A DNA stretch of 64,000 nucleotides, taken from assembly GCA_963734955.1 (NCBI GenBank), contig CAVTJO010000007.1, forward strand, positions 62,001-126,000. Direction: 5' to 3'. Within the stretch, counting starts at the first letter, position 1, and the number at the start of each line of letters is the position of its first letter. The notes under the pieces were generated by a model. The model saw nothing but the letters and a program-made list of their open reading frames with translations. It searched no databases and was not told where the DNA came from. The position numbers and the translations under genes were made by a program. Positions 1-7,757 of this stretch are shown here, piece after piece. This DNA is from UBA11986 sp963734955. GTDB taxonomy: Bacteria; Bacteroidota; Ignavibacteria; UBA10030; UBA6906.

Positions 1-1
1 A

Positions 2-157
2 TGTGCAACGTTCGCGGAGGATGTTGTGAAGGGGGACGCAACCGCCGACGATTGTGTGTTCATTGCGATGAAGAGTTTCGAGACGCTCTCGTCGAACCTG
101 CTTGAAAAGGTCAGAGCGCACAGTGAGAGGGTGCGGAATCTCAAGGATGCGAATTGA
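2..157 (+). CDS. Fe-S cluster domain protein, C-terminal fragment
   Basis: The frame is open from the window edge and stops at 155-157, leaving the last 51 residues of a protein. They begin CATFAEDVVKGDATADDC, which resembles the end of the four-cysteine FeS domain (PF04060 type, as in RnfB and corrinoid Fe-S proteins), where the last cysteines follow an A-x-x-x-x-x-G pattern. A helical tail rich in charged residues follows. The stop lies directly before the DRTGG gene, so it is the upstream member of the same operon. Family assignment rests on a short stretch; the N-terminus lies outside the window. Confidence 0.6.
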   Translation, partial: CATFAEDVVKGDATADDCVFIAMKSFETLSSNLLEKVRAHSERVRNLKDAN

Positions 158-159
158 AT

Positions 160-498
160 ATGACTGTTGGCGATATCATACAGAAGCTCGGTTTGGAAGT
201 CTGCTGTGGGGAGGAACGGCTCGGCCAGAGCGTCACAGGAGGGTACAGTGGCGACCTGCTCAGCGATGTCATGGCGAACAGCAAAGCAGGAAACGTCTGG
301 ATCACGATGCAGGTGCATGTGAATATCGTGGCCGTTGCGGTGCTAAAAGAATTGTCGGCCATCATTCTCGTGAATGGCAAGCGACCTGCACAGGAGACAT
401 TGCAGCGCGCGAGGGAGGAACACGTGCCGATTATTATGAGCAAGCTGTCCGCGTACGAGATAGCTGGAAAATTGTACTACCTCGGAGCAACAGCGTGA
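160..498 (+). CDS. DRTGG domain protein
   Basis: A 112-residue protein that looks like a stand-alone DRTGG domain: an N-terminal MTVGDIIQKLGLEV segment, a GYSGDLLSDVMANSKAGNVW core, then alternating strands and helices ending in an AYEIAGKLY helix. DRTGG domains are small putative regulatory or ligand-binding modules, and stand-alone copies recur beside PHP, RsbW-like and NuoE/NuoF-like genes in hydrogenase operons. An in-frame TTG at 154 is a possible earlier start, but the ATG at 160 fits the family N-terminus better. It starts 2 bp after the preceding stop and ends 4 bp before the PHP gene, so translation is probably coupled. Biochemical role unknown. Confidence 0.75.
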   Translation: MTVGDIIQKLGLEVCCGEERLGQSVTGGYSGDLLSDVMANSKAGNVWITMQVHVNIVAVAVLKELSAIILVNGKRPAQETLQRAREEHVPIIMSKLSAYEIAGKLYYLGATA

Positions 499-502
499 GA
501 TC

Positions 503-1249
503 ATGCTCAGATGGCTTAAAACCGATTTGCACGTCCATACGTGCCTGTCACCATGTGCCGATATCCTCATGTCGCCGAGGAAGATTATTGCAGAAGCATG
601 CAGACAACACCTTGACATCATCGCCATTACCGATCATAACTCCAGTGAGAATGCCCGGCCTGTGATGAAGGCTGCAATCGCATGTGGAATTTCGGTGCTA
701 CCGGGGATGGAGGTGTGTACAAAAGAAGAAGTGCATGTGCTGGCGATCTTTGAGAATCCCGAATCAGCAGACGTTCTTCAAACATTTGTCCATGCTCATC
801 TCAGTGGCGTGAACAACCCCGAAGTGTGGGGATTGCAGGTGGTGGCCAACGAGGTGGATCAGGTCGAGCGATTCGAGGAGAAGTTGCTCATCGGCGCGAC
901 GGATCTTTCGATCGAAGAGGTTATTGCCAGGATTCACGGGCTTCACGGGTTGGCAATTGCAGCGCATATCGACAGGGAGGGATTTGGCATCATTGGACAA
1001 TTGGGATTTATTCCGGAAACGCTCGGTCTCGATGCGCTGGAGCTTTCGTCAAACATCAACGATGAGGAAGCAGCAACGAAATACGAATCGTATCGTCGAT
1101 ATCAGTTCATTAGAAGTTCAGATGCCCACTTCCTGAATCGACTCGGGAAGAACTGCACGAGTTTTTTCCTGCAGGCGCCTTCCCTGGTGGAGATCCGAAA
1201 GGCCCTGGAGAAGAAGGATGGCAGAATGGTCCAGACGATCTGCAACTGA
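503..1249 (+). CDS. PHP domain phosphoesterase-like protein
   Basis: A 248-residue PHP-fold protein. The metal-binding motifs can be read in order: DLHVHTCLSPCAD near residue 8 (H-x-H), ITDHN near residue 42, GMEVCTKEEVHVL near residue 72, AAHIDRE near residue 152 and SSDAH near residue 207. This fits a trinuclear metal centre hydrolysing a phosphoester. The substrate is unknown; members of this subgroup occur with DRTGG and HATPase proteins in hydrogenase operons. It starts 4 bp after the DRTGG gene and ends 8 bp before the next gene. The cytosolic location is inferred from the lack of a signal peptide. Confidence 0.85.
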   Translation: MLRWLKTDLHVHTCLSPCADILMSPRKIIAEACRQHLDIIAITDHNSSENARPVMKAAIACGISVLPGMEVCTKEEVHVLAIFENPESADVLQTFVHAHLSGVNNPEVWGLQVVANEVDQVERFEEKLLIGATDLSIEEVIARIHGLHGLAIAAHIDREGFGIIGQLGFIPETLGLDALELSSNINDEEAATKYESYRRYQFIRSSDAHFLNRLGKNCTSFFLQAPSLVEIRKALEKKDGRMVQTICN

Positions 1250-1257
1250 GGACTGAC

Positions 1258-1806
1258 GTGGAAGACCTGTCACTCCACATTCTGGATATTGCAGAGAACT
1301 CCGTGAACGCCGGTGCGACCAGCATTCAGATTATCATACGGGAGGATATTTTTGAGGACGTGTTGACCATTGAAATTGAAGATAATGGCGCGGGAATGAC
1401 TCCCGGCGAACTCGAGATGGCATCAGATCCATTCTATACCACGCGAACCACACGAAAAGTGGGTCTGGGTTTGCCGTTGCTCGATGAAGCGGCGCGTGCC
1501 GCAAACGGGAATCTCGAAATTGACTCCCGCCCCGGGTTGGGGACGAAAGTTTGCGCAACGTTCCAATTGAGTCATATCGACCGCAAGCCGGTTGGCAATA
1601 TGGCCGAAACGATAACAGCGCTGCTTGCCAGGCGGCCGGATATCGACGTGGTGTACCGGCATGAACGAGGTGACGATCTGGTATCGTTCACAACAAAAGA
1701 CGTCAGACAACAACTCGATGGTTTGCCTCTGAATTCTGCTCTGTCGCTCAACTTCGTCATGCAGTATCTCGCGCAGGAAGAAGCGAATCTTGAACATCAT
1801 GGGTAG
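1258..1806 (+). CDS. RsbW-like HATPase (anti-sigma/kinase-type ATPase)
   Basis: A 182-residue protein with a GHKL ATPase fold and no dimerisation or sensor domain. The N box is LDIAENSVNAGA near residues 8-19, the G1 box DNGAGM near residue 42, and a GLGLPLLDEAA lid near residue 70. The C-terminal third (about residues 110-182) is not obviously part of the fold. The GTG start at 1258 is supported by GAGGA seven bases upstream. Sited between PHP and NuoE-like genes, it matches the ATP-binding protein found repeatedly in HydABC-type operons. It could be a serine kinase or an ATP-binding switch; no partner anti-anti-sigma factor is visible. Confidence 0.8.
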   Translation: MEDLSLHILDIAENSVNAGATSIQIIIREDIFEDVLTIEIEDNGAGMTPGELEMASDPFYTTRTTRKVGLGLPLLDEAARAANGNLEIDSRPGLGTKVCATFQLSHIDRKPVGNMAETITALLARRPDIDVVYRHERGDDLVSFTTKDVRQQLDGLPLNSALSLNFVMQYLAQEEANLEHHG

Positions 1807-1815
1807 GAACTGACA

Positions 1816-2268
1816 ATGGATGCACACGCGATCGACACAATACTCCAGCAACACCCGAGGGACCCGGGTTCAATCATTCAGGTACTTCTTGACATCCAGA
1901 ATGAGCTTTACTATCTGCCGAAGGATGTTCTGGAATATGTTTCCAAATACCTGGAAGTTCCGGTGAGCCGCTCGTATCACCTTGCGACGTTCTACAAGGC
2001 ATTCAGTCTGAAGCCGAAGGGAAAATACCCTATTGCCGTTTGTACGGGGACGGCATGTCACGTACAGGGGGCCGTCAAGATATTTGATCAGATTGCACGC
2101 GAGCTGCACATCAAGGAAGGGGAGAGGACAGTCGACAACAAATTCAGCATCGAGACTGTGCGATGTCTGGGTTGTTGCGGTCTGGCACCTGTAGTGACTG
2201 TCGGGAAGAATCTCCACGGGAAGGTGCCGCTCTCGAAGGTGACGAGGATGCTCCAGCAGTACAAGTAA
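1816..2268 (+). CDS. NuoE/HydC-like [2Fe-2S] subunit of NAD(P)-linked hydrogenase
   Basis: A 150-residue thioredoxin-fold [2Fe-2S] protein of the 24-kDa complex I subunit family. The four ligands fall in VCTGTACHVQG (C-x4-C) and RCLGCCGLAPVV (C-x3-C), preceded by the typical helical segment with the SYHLATFYKAFSLKPKGK stretch. In complex I and in HydABC hydrogenases this subunit relays electrons to or from the flavin subunit. It lies 9 bp after the HATPase gene and 13 bp before the ferredoxin gene. Length is normal for the soluble hydrogenase version. It probably assembles with the NuoF-like protein encoded two genes downstream. Confidence 0.92.
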   Translation: MDAHAIDTILQQHPRDPGSIIQVLLDIQNELYYLPKDVLEYVSKYLEVPVSRSYHLATFYKAFSLKPKGKYPIAVCTGTACHVQGAVKIFDQIARELHIKEGERTVDNKFSIETVRCLGCCGLAPVVTVGKNLHGKVPLSKVTRMLQQYK

Positions 2269-2281
2269 GAAAGGAGACACA

Positions 2282-2668
2282 ATGCCAAAACTCACCATTG
2301 ACGACCTTGCGAAGATCAGAGAAACCACGCGTCGTCAGACGACGCTGCGGCAGGGTGCAGGTCGTGTGAAGATCACCGTGCACATGGGAACCTGTGGAAT
2401 CGCCGCCGGTGCGCGGGCGATCATGACCGAGGTTTTAAAGGAAGTGGAAAGCCGCCACCTTCACGATGTTATTGTAACGAACTCCGGATGTGCCGGGTTG
2501 TGCAGCCAGGAACCAATGATGACCGTAGAAGCCGTGGACGAGCTGGCTCCCGTGAAGTATGTGTTCGTGACTCCGGAGAAAGTGAGAACGATCATCGACT
2601 CGCACGTTCTGCAGGGCAAAGTGGTCAAGGAATATGCGCTTGCTGCGGGCAGCGAGAGGACGCGGTAA
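2282..2668 (+). CDS. (2Fe-2S) thioredoxin-like ferredoxin
   Basis: A 128-residue thioredoxin-like [2Fe-2S] protein. The ligands sit in HMGTCGIAAGA (near residue 39) and NSGCAGLCSQEPMMTV (near residues 66-79). Stand-alone proteins of this type occur between hydC- and hydB-like genes in bifurcating hydrogenase operons and in Hnd complexes, where they are thought to be an extra electron-transfer subunit. An AAGGAG ribosome-binding site lies seven bases before the ATG. The C-terminal tail (about residues 100-128) extends beyond the ferredoxin fold. It ends 28 bp before the NuoF-like gene. Confidence 0.88.
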   Translation: MPKLTIDDLAKIRETTRRQTTLRQGAGRVKITVHMGTCGIAAGARAIMTEVLKEVESRHLHDVIVTNSGCAGLCSQEPMMTVEAVDELAPVKYVFVTPEKVRTIIDSHVLQGKVVKEYALAAGSERTR

Positions 2669-2696
2669 CGAACCGAACTCAACAGGAGACTCACCC

Positions 2697-4523
2697 ATGG
2701 CGTTTCGAACGTACTTGATGGTGTGCGCAGGCACCGGATGTGTTGCCAACCAGTCGATGAAGGTCCGCGACAGGCTGCAGGCCGAAATCAAGAAGCGCGG
2801 GCTGCAGGATGAGGTCGCGGTCGTCACCACCGGCTGCAATGGATTCTGTGCCGTGGGACCAATCATGGTCGTTCAACCGGACGGAATATTCTATCAGCTC
2901 CTCAAAGACACTGATATTCCCTATCTCGTTGAAGAACATCTTCTCAAGGGCCGGCCGGTGAAAGAGCTCCTGTATACACCACCGGCAGGGACGACACCAA
3001 TCCCCAAAATGGGAGATATTCCGTTCTTTGCCGATCAAACGCTCATCGTGCTGCGCAACCGTGGACTCATCGACCCGGAGAACATCGACGAGGCAATTTC
3101 ACGGGGTGCGTATGAAGCGCTTGCCAAGGTTCTTACGACCATGAAGCCGGACGATGTCATCAAAGAGATCAAAGCCTCCGGACTGCGTGGTCGCGGCGGT
3201 GGTGGATTCCCGACGGGAATCAAATGGGAAACGTGCCGGAACGCGCAGGGCGATCCCAAGTATATTATTTGTAACGCTGACGAAGGTGACCCCGGCGCAT
3301 TCATGGATCGAAGCACCATCGAATCAGATCCCCATGCTGTGATTGAAGGCATGTGCATAGGTGCCTATGCTGTGGGCTCGCCGCAGGGTTACGTGTACAT
3401 CCGGAATGAGTATCCCATTGCACTCGAACGACTCAAGACTGCCTTGCAGCACGCGCGTGACTATAACCTCCTCGGCAAAAATGTCTTTGACAAAGGGTTT
3501 GACTTTGACATCAAGATCGTGCGGGGAGCAGGGGCGTTTGTCTGCGGTGAATCCACAGCGTTGATGGCATCGATCGAAGGGAATCCGGGCGAACCGCGTG
3601 CTAAATATGTTCACACCGTGGAGCGTGGGCTGTGGGACAAGCCATCATGTCTGAACAATGTGGAGACCTGGGCAAACGTTCCGCAGATCATCCTGAATGG
3701 AGCGCAGTGGTTTGCCGGTATTGGGACCGGCGATGTGTCTGAAGACCCATGGGGTGGAAGCAAGGGGACGAAGGTCTTCTCCCTCTCCGGCAAAGTCAAC
3801 AACACCGGACTCATTGAAGTGCCAATGGGAATTACCCTGCGCAAGATCATCTTCGATATCGGAGGCGGCATCAAGGATGGGAAGAAGTTCAAGGCAGTGC
3901 AAACCGGTGGCCCGTCCGGCGGGTTCATTCCGGAGAGCTTGCTCGATCTTCCGGTGGACTACGAAGAACTCACCAAGGTCGGCTCGATGATGGGATCTGG
4001 AGGGATGGTTGTCACCGACGAGAACAACTGCATGGTGGAGATGGCAAAGTACTTCCTGGCCTTCACGCAGGCAGAATCGTGCGGCAAGTGCGTGCCTTGC
4101 AGGGAAGGTACAAAACGCATGCTCGATATCCTCGAAAAGATCACGAACGGTGAAGGAACGGACGAAGATCTCGTTCTTCTTGAGGATCTCTCCAACGTTG
4201 TGGTTGAATCCTCACTGTGTGCCCTTGGTGGCTCGGCGCCGAACCCGGTGCTGACGACCCTGAAGTATTTCAGGGAAGAGTACGAAGCGCATGTCAAGGA
4301 AAAGAAATGTCCGGCCCATGTGTGCAAGAAGCTCATTACATACGCTATTGATCAGGAGATTTGCCTCGACAAGGGGCATGGCTGCGATGTCTGCAAGAAG
4401 AACTGTCCTGATGGTGCAGTCACCGGCGAGACGAAGATGGTGCATGCCATTGATGTGATGAAATGCGGCAGGTGCGGCATCTGCTATGACGTGTGTAAGT
4501 TTGACGCTATCTATATTGAATAA
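2697..4523 (+). CDS. NuoF/HydB-like NAD(P)H-binding flavoprotein
   Basis: A 608-residue homologue of the complex I 51-kDa subunit in its hydrogenase (HydB/HndC) form. In order: an N-terminal thioredoxin-like [2Fe-2S] domain (CAGTGCVANQS, then TTGCNGFCAVGP); the NADH/FMN domain with LRGRGGGGFPTG near residue 163 and AGAFVCGESTALM near residue 280; the N3 [4Fe-4S] motif ESCGKCVPCREG; and a C-terminal 2[4Fe-4S] ferredoxin (GCDVCKKNCP and CGRCGICYDVCKF). The ATG at 2697 is chosen because AGGAGA precedes it; an open frame upstream overlaps the ferredoxin gene. This is where NAD(P)(H) would react, and in bifurcating enzymes its FMN is the proposed branching site. Confidence 0.94.
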   Translation: MAFRTYLMVCAGTGCVANQSMKVRDRLQAEIKKRGLQDEVAVVTTGCNGFCAVGPIMVVQPDGIFYQLLKDTDIPYLVEEHLLKGRPVKELLYTPPAGTTPIPKMGDIPFFADQTLIVLRNRGLIDPENIDEAISRGAYEALAKVLTTMKPDDVIKEIKASGLRGRGGGGFPTGIKWETCRNAQGDPKYIICNADEGDPGAFMDRSTIESDPHAVIEGMCIGAYAVGSPQGYVYIRNEYPIALERLKTALQHARDYNLLGKNVFDKGFDFDIKIVRGAGAFVCGESTALMASIEGNPGEPRAKYVHTVERGLWDKPSCLNNVETWANVPQIILNGAQWFAGIGTGDVSEDPWGGSKGTKVFSLSGKVNNTGLIEVPMGITLRKIIFDIGGGIKDGKKFKAVQTGGPSGGFIPESLLDLPVDYEELTKVGSMMGSGGMVVTDENNCMVEMAKYFLAFTQAESCGKCVPCREGTKRMLDILEKITNGEGTDEDLVLLEDLSNVVVESSLCALGGSAPNPVLTTLKYFREEYEAHVKEKKCPAHVCKKLITYAIDQEICLDKGHGCDVCKKNCPDGAVTGETKMVHAIDVMKCGRCGICYDVCKFDAIYIE

Positions 4524-4538
4524 TCGAGAGAGACGGCA

Positions 4539-6299
4539 ATGGTCACAGTCAATATCGACGGTCAGCAGGTTGAAGTAGCCGAAGAGACCACGATTCTGAA
4601 AGCGGCGGAGAAGGCCGGCATCTGGATTCCCACCATGTGCCACTGCGAGTATTTCGAGCCGTATGGGGTCTGCCGTCTTTGCAGTGTCGAAGTGGTGCGC
4701 GGGAAGAGGAGCCGTATCGTTACTTCCTGCAACTACCCTGTTCGCAACGGCATCACGGTGCATACCGATTCGGCGAGGGTGAAGTGGATACGGAAGCTGC
4801 TCATGGAGATGATGTTCTCCCGCTGGCCCAATGTCAAGATCGTCCGGGAAATGGCGGAGAGGCTCGGCGTCGGGAAGCCACGATTTGTGAGCCTTGAGCG
4901 TGATGAGGCGGAGGATGCGTGCATTCTGTGTGGCATGTGCGTGAATATGTGCAACGAGGTGGTGAAGGCCGGGGTCCTCGGGTTCTCCAACACGGGTATC
5001 AAGCGGGAAGTGGTGCTGCCATTTGGAGAGCAAACCGATCGGTGCATCGTGTGCGGTGCATGCGTGAAGGTGTGCCCGACAGGACACATCAAGATGGTGC
5101 TGGAGGATTACAGGGGAAAGAAGCCGGAGTTTACCCTCGGGCCCAGGACGGCGATTTCCGTTCCGTCTCTGCAGGCCGTCCCCCGTGTGCCGGTGATTGA
5201 TGCGGAGTCCTGCATACACTTCAAGACCGGCGGATGCGAGATATGCTCGACAGTCTGCGAGCCGAATGCGATTAACTATGAGATGAAGGATGAAATCAGG
5301 GAGATTGAGGTTGGGCAGATTCTTGTCGCCACCGGCTTCGACATTTTCGATGCCACGGCGATGGCGCAGTACGGCTACGGCACCCTCGACAACGTGTACA
5401 GCTCACTCGAATTCGAGCACATCCTCAACTCGACAGGTCCAACTGGCGGAAAGATCCTGATGAAGAACGGCAACGCGCCGCGCTCCGTTGGTATCATCCA
5501 CTGCATCGGTTCACGCGACACGAACCATCACCCCTACTGCTCGCGGGTCTGTTGTATGTATGCCCTCAAGTTTGCACACCTCGTACACGATCGGACGGAT
5601 GCTGCCATCTACCAGTTCTATATCGATATGCGGGCATTTGGGAAGGGGTACGAGGAATTCTACTCCCGTCTTCTTGACGAAGGCATCACAATGATTCGCG
5701 GCAAGGCGGCCGAAGTTGTGGAAGGTCTCTGGTCGGACAGCCGGGAGCGGTCGCTGATGATCCGCTGTGAGGACACACTCATCGGCAAATTCCGGGAAGT
5801 CCCCGTGGACATGGTCATCCTCTGCAATGCGATGGAGCCGCGCAAGGATGCCGACCAGGTCCGGAAACTCTTCTCCATCAGCAAGAGCCCGGACGGTTTC
5901 TTCCTCGAGCGTCATCCGAAGCTCGACCCAACATCCACCACGACCGACGGTGTGTATATTGCCGGATGCGCACAGGGACCCAAGGATATTCCCGACACCG
6001 TCGCGCAGGCAGGTTCCGCCGCCGCCCGGATTCTCTCACTTATCTCGAAGGGAGAGGTGGAGATTGACCCGGTGCGCGCAACTGTGCAGGAAGAATACTG
6101 CAGCGGCTGCCGCATCTGTAATAATCTCTGCCCGTATGGAGCAATCGAGTTTCTTGAAGAGAAGAAAGTCTCACATGTGAACGAAGCGCTCTGCAAGGGA
6201 TGTGGTACATGCGTCGCTGCCTGTCCGTCGTCTGCAATGACCGGACAAGGCTTCACGGATGCCCAGATTCTGGCAGAGCTGGATGGATTACTTGTGTAA
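4539..6299 (+). CDS. Hybrid NuoG-like/HdrA-like iron-sulfur protein
   Basis: A 586-residue chimera. Residues 1-70 are a plant-type [2Fe-2S] domain (C34, C36, C45, C48, C64). Residues 125-190 carry two [4Fe-4S] motifs (CILCGMCVNMC and CIVCGACVKVCP). Residues 205-510 match the middle and C-terminal part of HdrA: VGQILVATGFDIFD, GPTGG, a CIGSRD...YCSRVCC segment, DMRAFGKGYEEFY and AGCAQGPKDIPDTVAQ. Residues 516-586 are a C-terminal 2[4Fe-4S] ferredoxin. The NuoG H-x3-C-x2-C-x5-C cluster motif is missing, and so is the HdrA N-terminal G-x-G-x-x-G FAD-binding half. It probably wires the hydrogenase/MvhD side to the NuoEF-like side. Whether it still binds FAD is unclear. Confidence 0.9.
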   Translation: MVTVNIDGQQVEVAEETTILKAAEKAGIWIPTMCHCEYFEPYGVCRLCSVEVVRGKRSRIVTSCNYPVRNGITVHTDSARVKWIRKLLMEMMFSRWPNVKIVREMAERLGVGKPRFVSLERDEAEDACILCGMCVNMCNEVVKAGVLGFSNTGIKREVVLPFGEQTDRCIVCGACVKVCPTGHIKMVLEDYRGKKPEFTLGPRTAISVPSLQAVPRVPVIDAESCIHFKTGGCEICSTVCEPNAINYEMKDEIREIEVGQILVATGFDIFDATAMAQYGYGTLDNVYSSLEFEHILNSTGPTGGKILMKNGNAPRSVGIIHCIGSRDTNHHPYCSRVCCMYALKFAHLVHDRTDAAIYQFYIDMRAFGKGYEEFYSRLLDEGITMIRGKAAEVVEGLWSDSRERSLMIRCEDTLIGKFREVPVDMVILCNAMEPRKDADQVRKLFSISKSPDGFFLERHPKLDPTSTTTDGVYIAGCAQGPKDIPDTVAQAGSAAARILSLISKGEVEIDPVRATVQEEYCSGCRICNNLCPYGAIEFLEEKKVSHVNEALCKGCGTCVAACPSSAMTGQGFTDAQILAELDGLLV

Positions 6300-6319
6300 T
6301 TCCCGAAAGGTTACCGACA

Positions 6320-6781
6320 ATGGCATTTGAACCAAAAATCATAGGCTTCCTCTGCAACTGGTGCTCGTACACCGGTGCCGACCTCGCCGGCGTTTCCCGG
6401 ATCAAATCGGCGCCGAACGTCCGCATCATCAGGACAATGTGCAGCGGTCGCGTCGATCCCGCATTCATACTCAAAGCGTTTCAGCTTGGGGCCGATGGCG
6501 TGGTCGTGATGGGTTGTCACCTGGGCGATTGTCACTATCAGGAAGGTAACTACAAAACCATCCGGCGTATTCCGTTTCTCAAGAAACTGATAGGAGCATT
6601 CGGGATCGATCAACGTCGGCTGAGGCTTGAATGGGTGTCGGCATCTGAGGGAGACAGGTTCGCGCACGTGGTGAACGAGTTTACCGAAGAAATTCGCTCG
6701 CTTGGTCCGCTGAGTTTGCCGGTGCACGCCGAGCTCAGGAAGAACGGACAGAGAGCTGCTCAAGTAGAAGTTCATTCGTAA
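6320..6781 (+). CDS. mvhD: MvhD-like hydrogenase iron-sulfur subunit
   Basis: A 153-residue protein of the MvhD/FrhD-like delta-subunit family. The cysteines lie in GFLCNWCSYTGADLAG (residues 9-24), RTMCSGRVD (near residue 39) and MGCHLGDCHYQEGN (near residues 60-73), consistent with a [2Fe-2S] cluster. In methanogens MvhD carries electrons from the MvhAG hydrogenase to HdrA, and here the gene lies between the HdrA-like and hydrogenase genes, which supports the same job. The start is the ATG at 6320; an open frame extends upstream into the previous gene without a ribosome-binding site. It ends 10 bp before the small-subunit gene. Confidence 0.92.
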   Translation: MAFEPKIIGFLCNWCSYTGADLAGVSRIKSAPNVRIIRTMCSGRVDPAFILKAFQLGADGVVVMGCHLGDCHYQEGNYKTIRRIPFLKKLIGAFGIDQRRLRLEWVSASEGDRFAHVVNEFTEEIRSLGPLSLPVHAELRKNGQRAAQVEVHS

Positions 6782-6791
6782 GGAGGCAACT

Positions 6792-7757
6792 ATGGCCAAG
6801 CCGAAATTAGCTCTCTACTGGGCAGCAAGTTGTGGTGGTTGTGAAATAGCCGTCCTCGACCTTCAGGAGAAGATCCTCGACGTTGCCAACGCGTTCGACA
6901 TCGTCTTCTGGCCCGTTGCAATGGACTTCAAGTACGACGACGTGAGGAAGATGGACGACAAGAGCATTGACATCTGCCTCTTCAACGGTGCGATTCGAAA
7001 TTCGGAGAACAACGAGATTGCAGAGTTGCTGCGAAAGAAGTCGAAGGTACTGGTTGCATTCGGATCATGTTCAATGGAAGGAGGAATTCCAGGGCTTGCC
7101 AACCTGACAACGAAGGGCGACATCCTGAAGTGGGTGTACAAGGGATCTCCTTCAACCGTAAGCCAGAATGGGGGAATATATCCTCAGACACACACACACA
7201 TGCCTGAGGGAGAGATCGAAATTCCAGAGATGTGGGAGACCGTGAAAGCGCTCGATCAAGTGGTGGATGTTGAGTACTATATTCCCGGATGCCCGCCGCA
7301 GCCGGAGCAGATCTGGAAAGTGATTGAGTACATCGTGAGCGGCAAGCCACTCCCGCCCAAAGGGTCCACTCTCGGTGCTGGAGAGAAGACCTGTTGCGAT
7401 GAGTGTACGCGGAAGAAGAGCGAGAAGAAACTTACACATTTTGTCCGCCCGTTTGAAATCCAGGCAAACCCTGATGAGTGTCTCCTCGAGCAGGGAATTG
7501 TCTGCATGGGGCCGGCAACGCGTGATGGATGCGGGGCGTTGTGCACAAAAGCCGGTATGCCGTGCCGGGGCTGCTATGGTCCGCCACCAAATGTTACAGA
7601 TCAGGGAGCGAAGATGGTAAGTGCGCTCAGCTCCATCATTGACGCGCACGAGCCGGCCGACATCGAGAAGATCCTCGACCAGATTGCCGACCCGATCGGC
7701 ACGTTCTACAGATTTTCACTCGCACATTCCATACTCCGGAGGGTTGACAAGTCATGA
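6792..7757 (+). CDS. mvhG: [NiFe] hydrogenase small subunit (MvhG-like, group 3)
   Basis: A 321-residue small subunit with no Tat signal peptide, so the enzyme is cytosolic. The proximal-cluster ligands can be read: ASCGGCE (C14, C17), AFGSCSMEGG near residue 97 and YIPGCPPQP near residue 162. The C-terminal region binds two further clusters through CLLEQGIVCMG and the run of cysteines in CGALCTKAGMPCRGCYG, the ferredoxin-like end typical of F420-non-reducing (Mvh) and other group 3 enzymes. AAGGAGG lies six bases before the ATG. The stop overlaps the start of the large subunit by 4 bp, so the two are translationally coupled. Confidence 0.94.
   Translation: MAKPKLALYWAASCGGCEIAVLDLQEKILDVANAFDIVFWPVAMDFKYDDVRKMDDKSIDICLFNGAIRNSENNEIAELLRKKSKVLVAFGSCSMEGGIPGLANLTTKGDILKWVYKGSPSTVSQNGGIYPQTHTHMPEGEIEIPEMWETVKALDQVVDVEYYIPGCPPQPEQIWKVIEYIVSGKPLPPKGSTLGAGEKTCCDECTRKKSEKKLTHFVRPFEIQANPDECLLEQGIVCMGPATRDGCGALCTKAGMPCRGCYGPPPNVTDQGAKMVSALSSIIDAHEPADIEKILDQIADPIGTFYRFSLAHSILRRVDKS

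Noticed and set aside
1816..4523. [FeFe] hydrogenase operon, suggested by the HydC/HydB-type subunits and PHP/HATPase neighbours
   Set aside because: No H-cluster motifs occur in the window; the catalytic subunits are clearly [NiFe] with RICGVC and DPCFGC motifs.
4212..5219. 335-codon minus-strand open frame
   Set aside because: It lies antisense to the strongly supported NuoF-like and HdrA-like genes, is rich in His/Arg as expected of a shadow, and has no ribosome-binding site.
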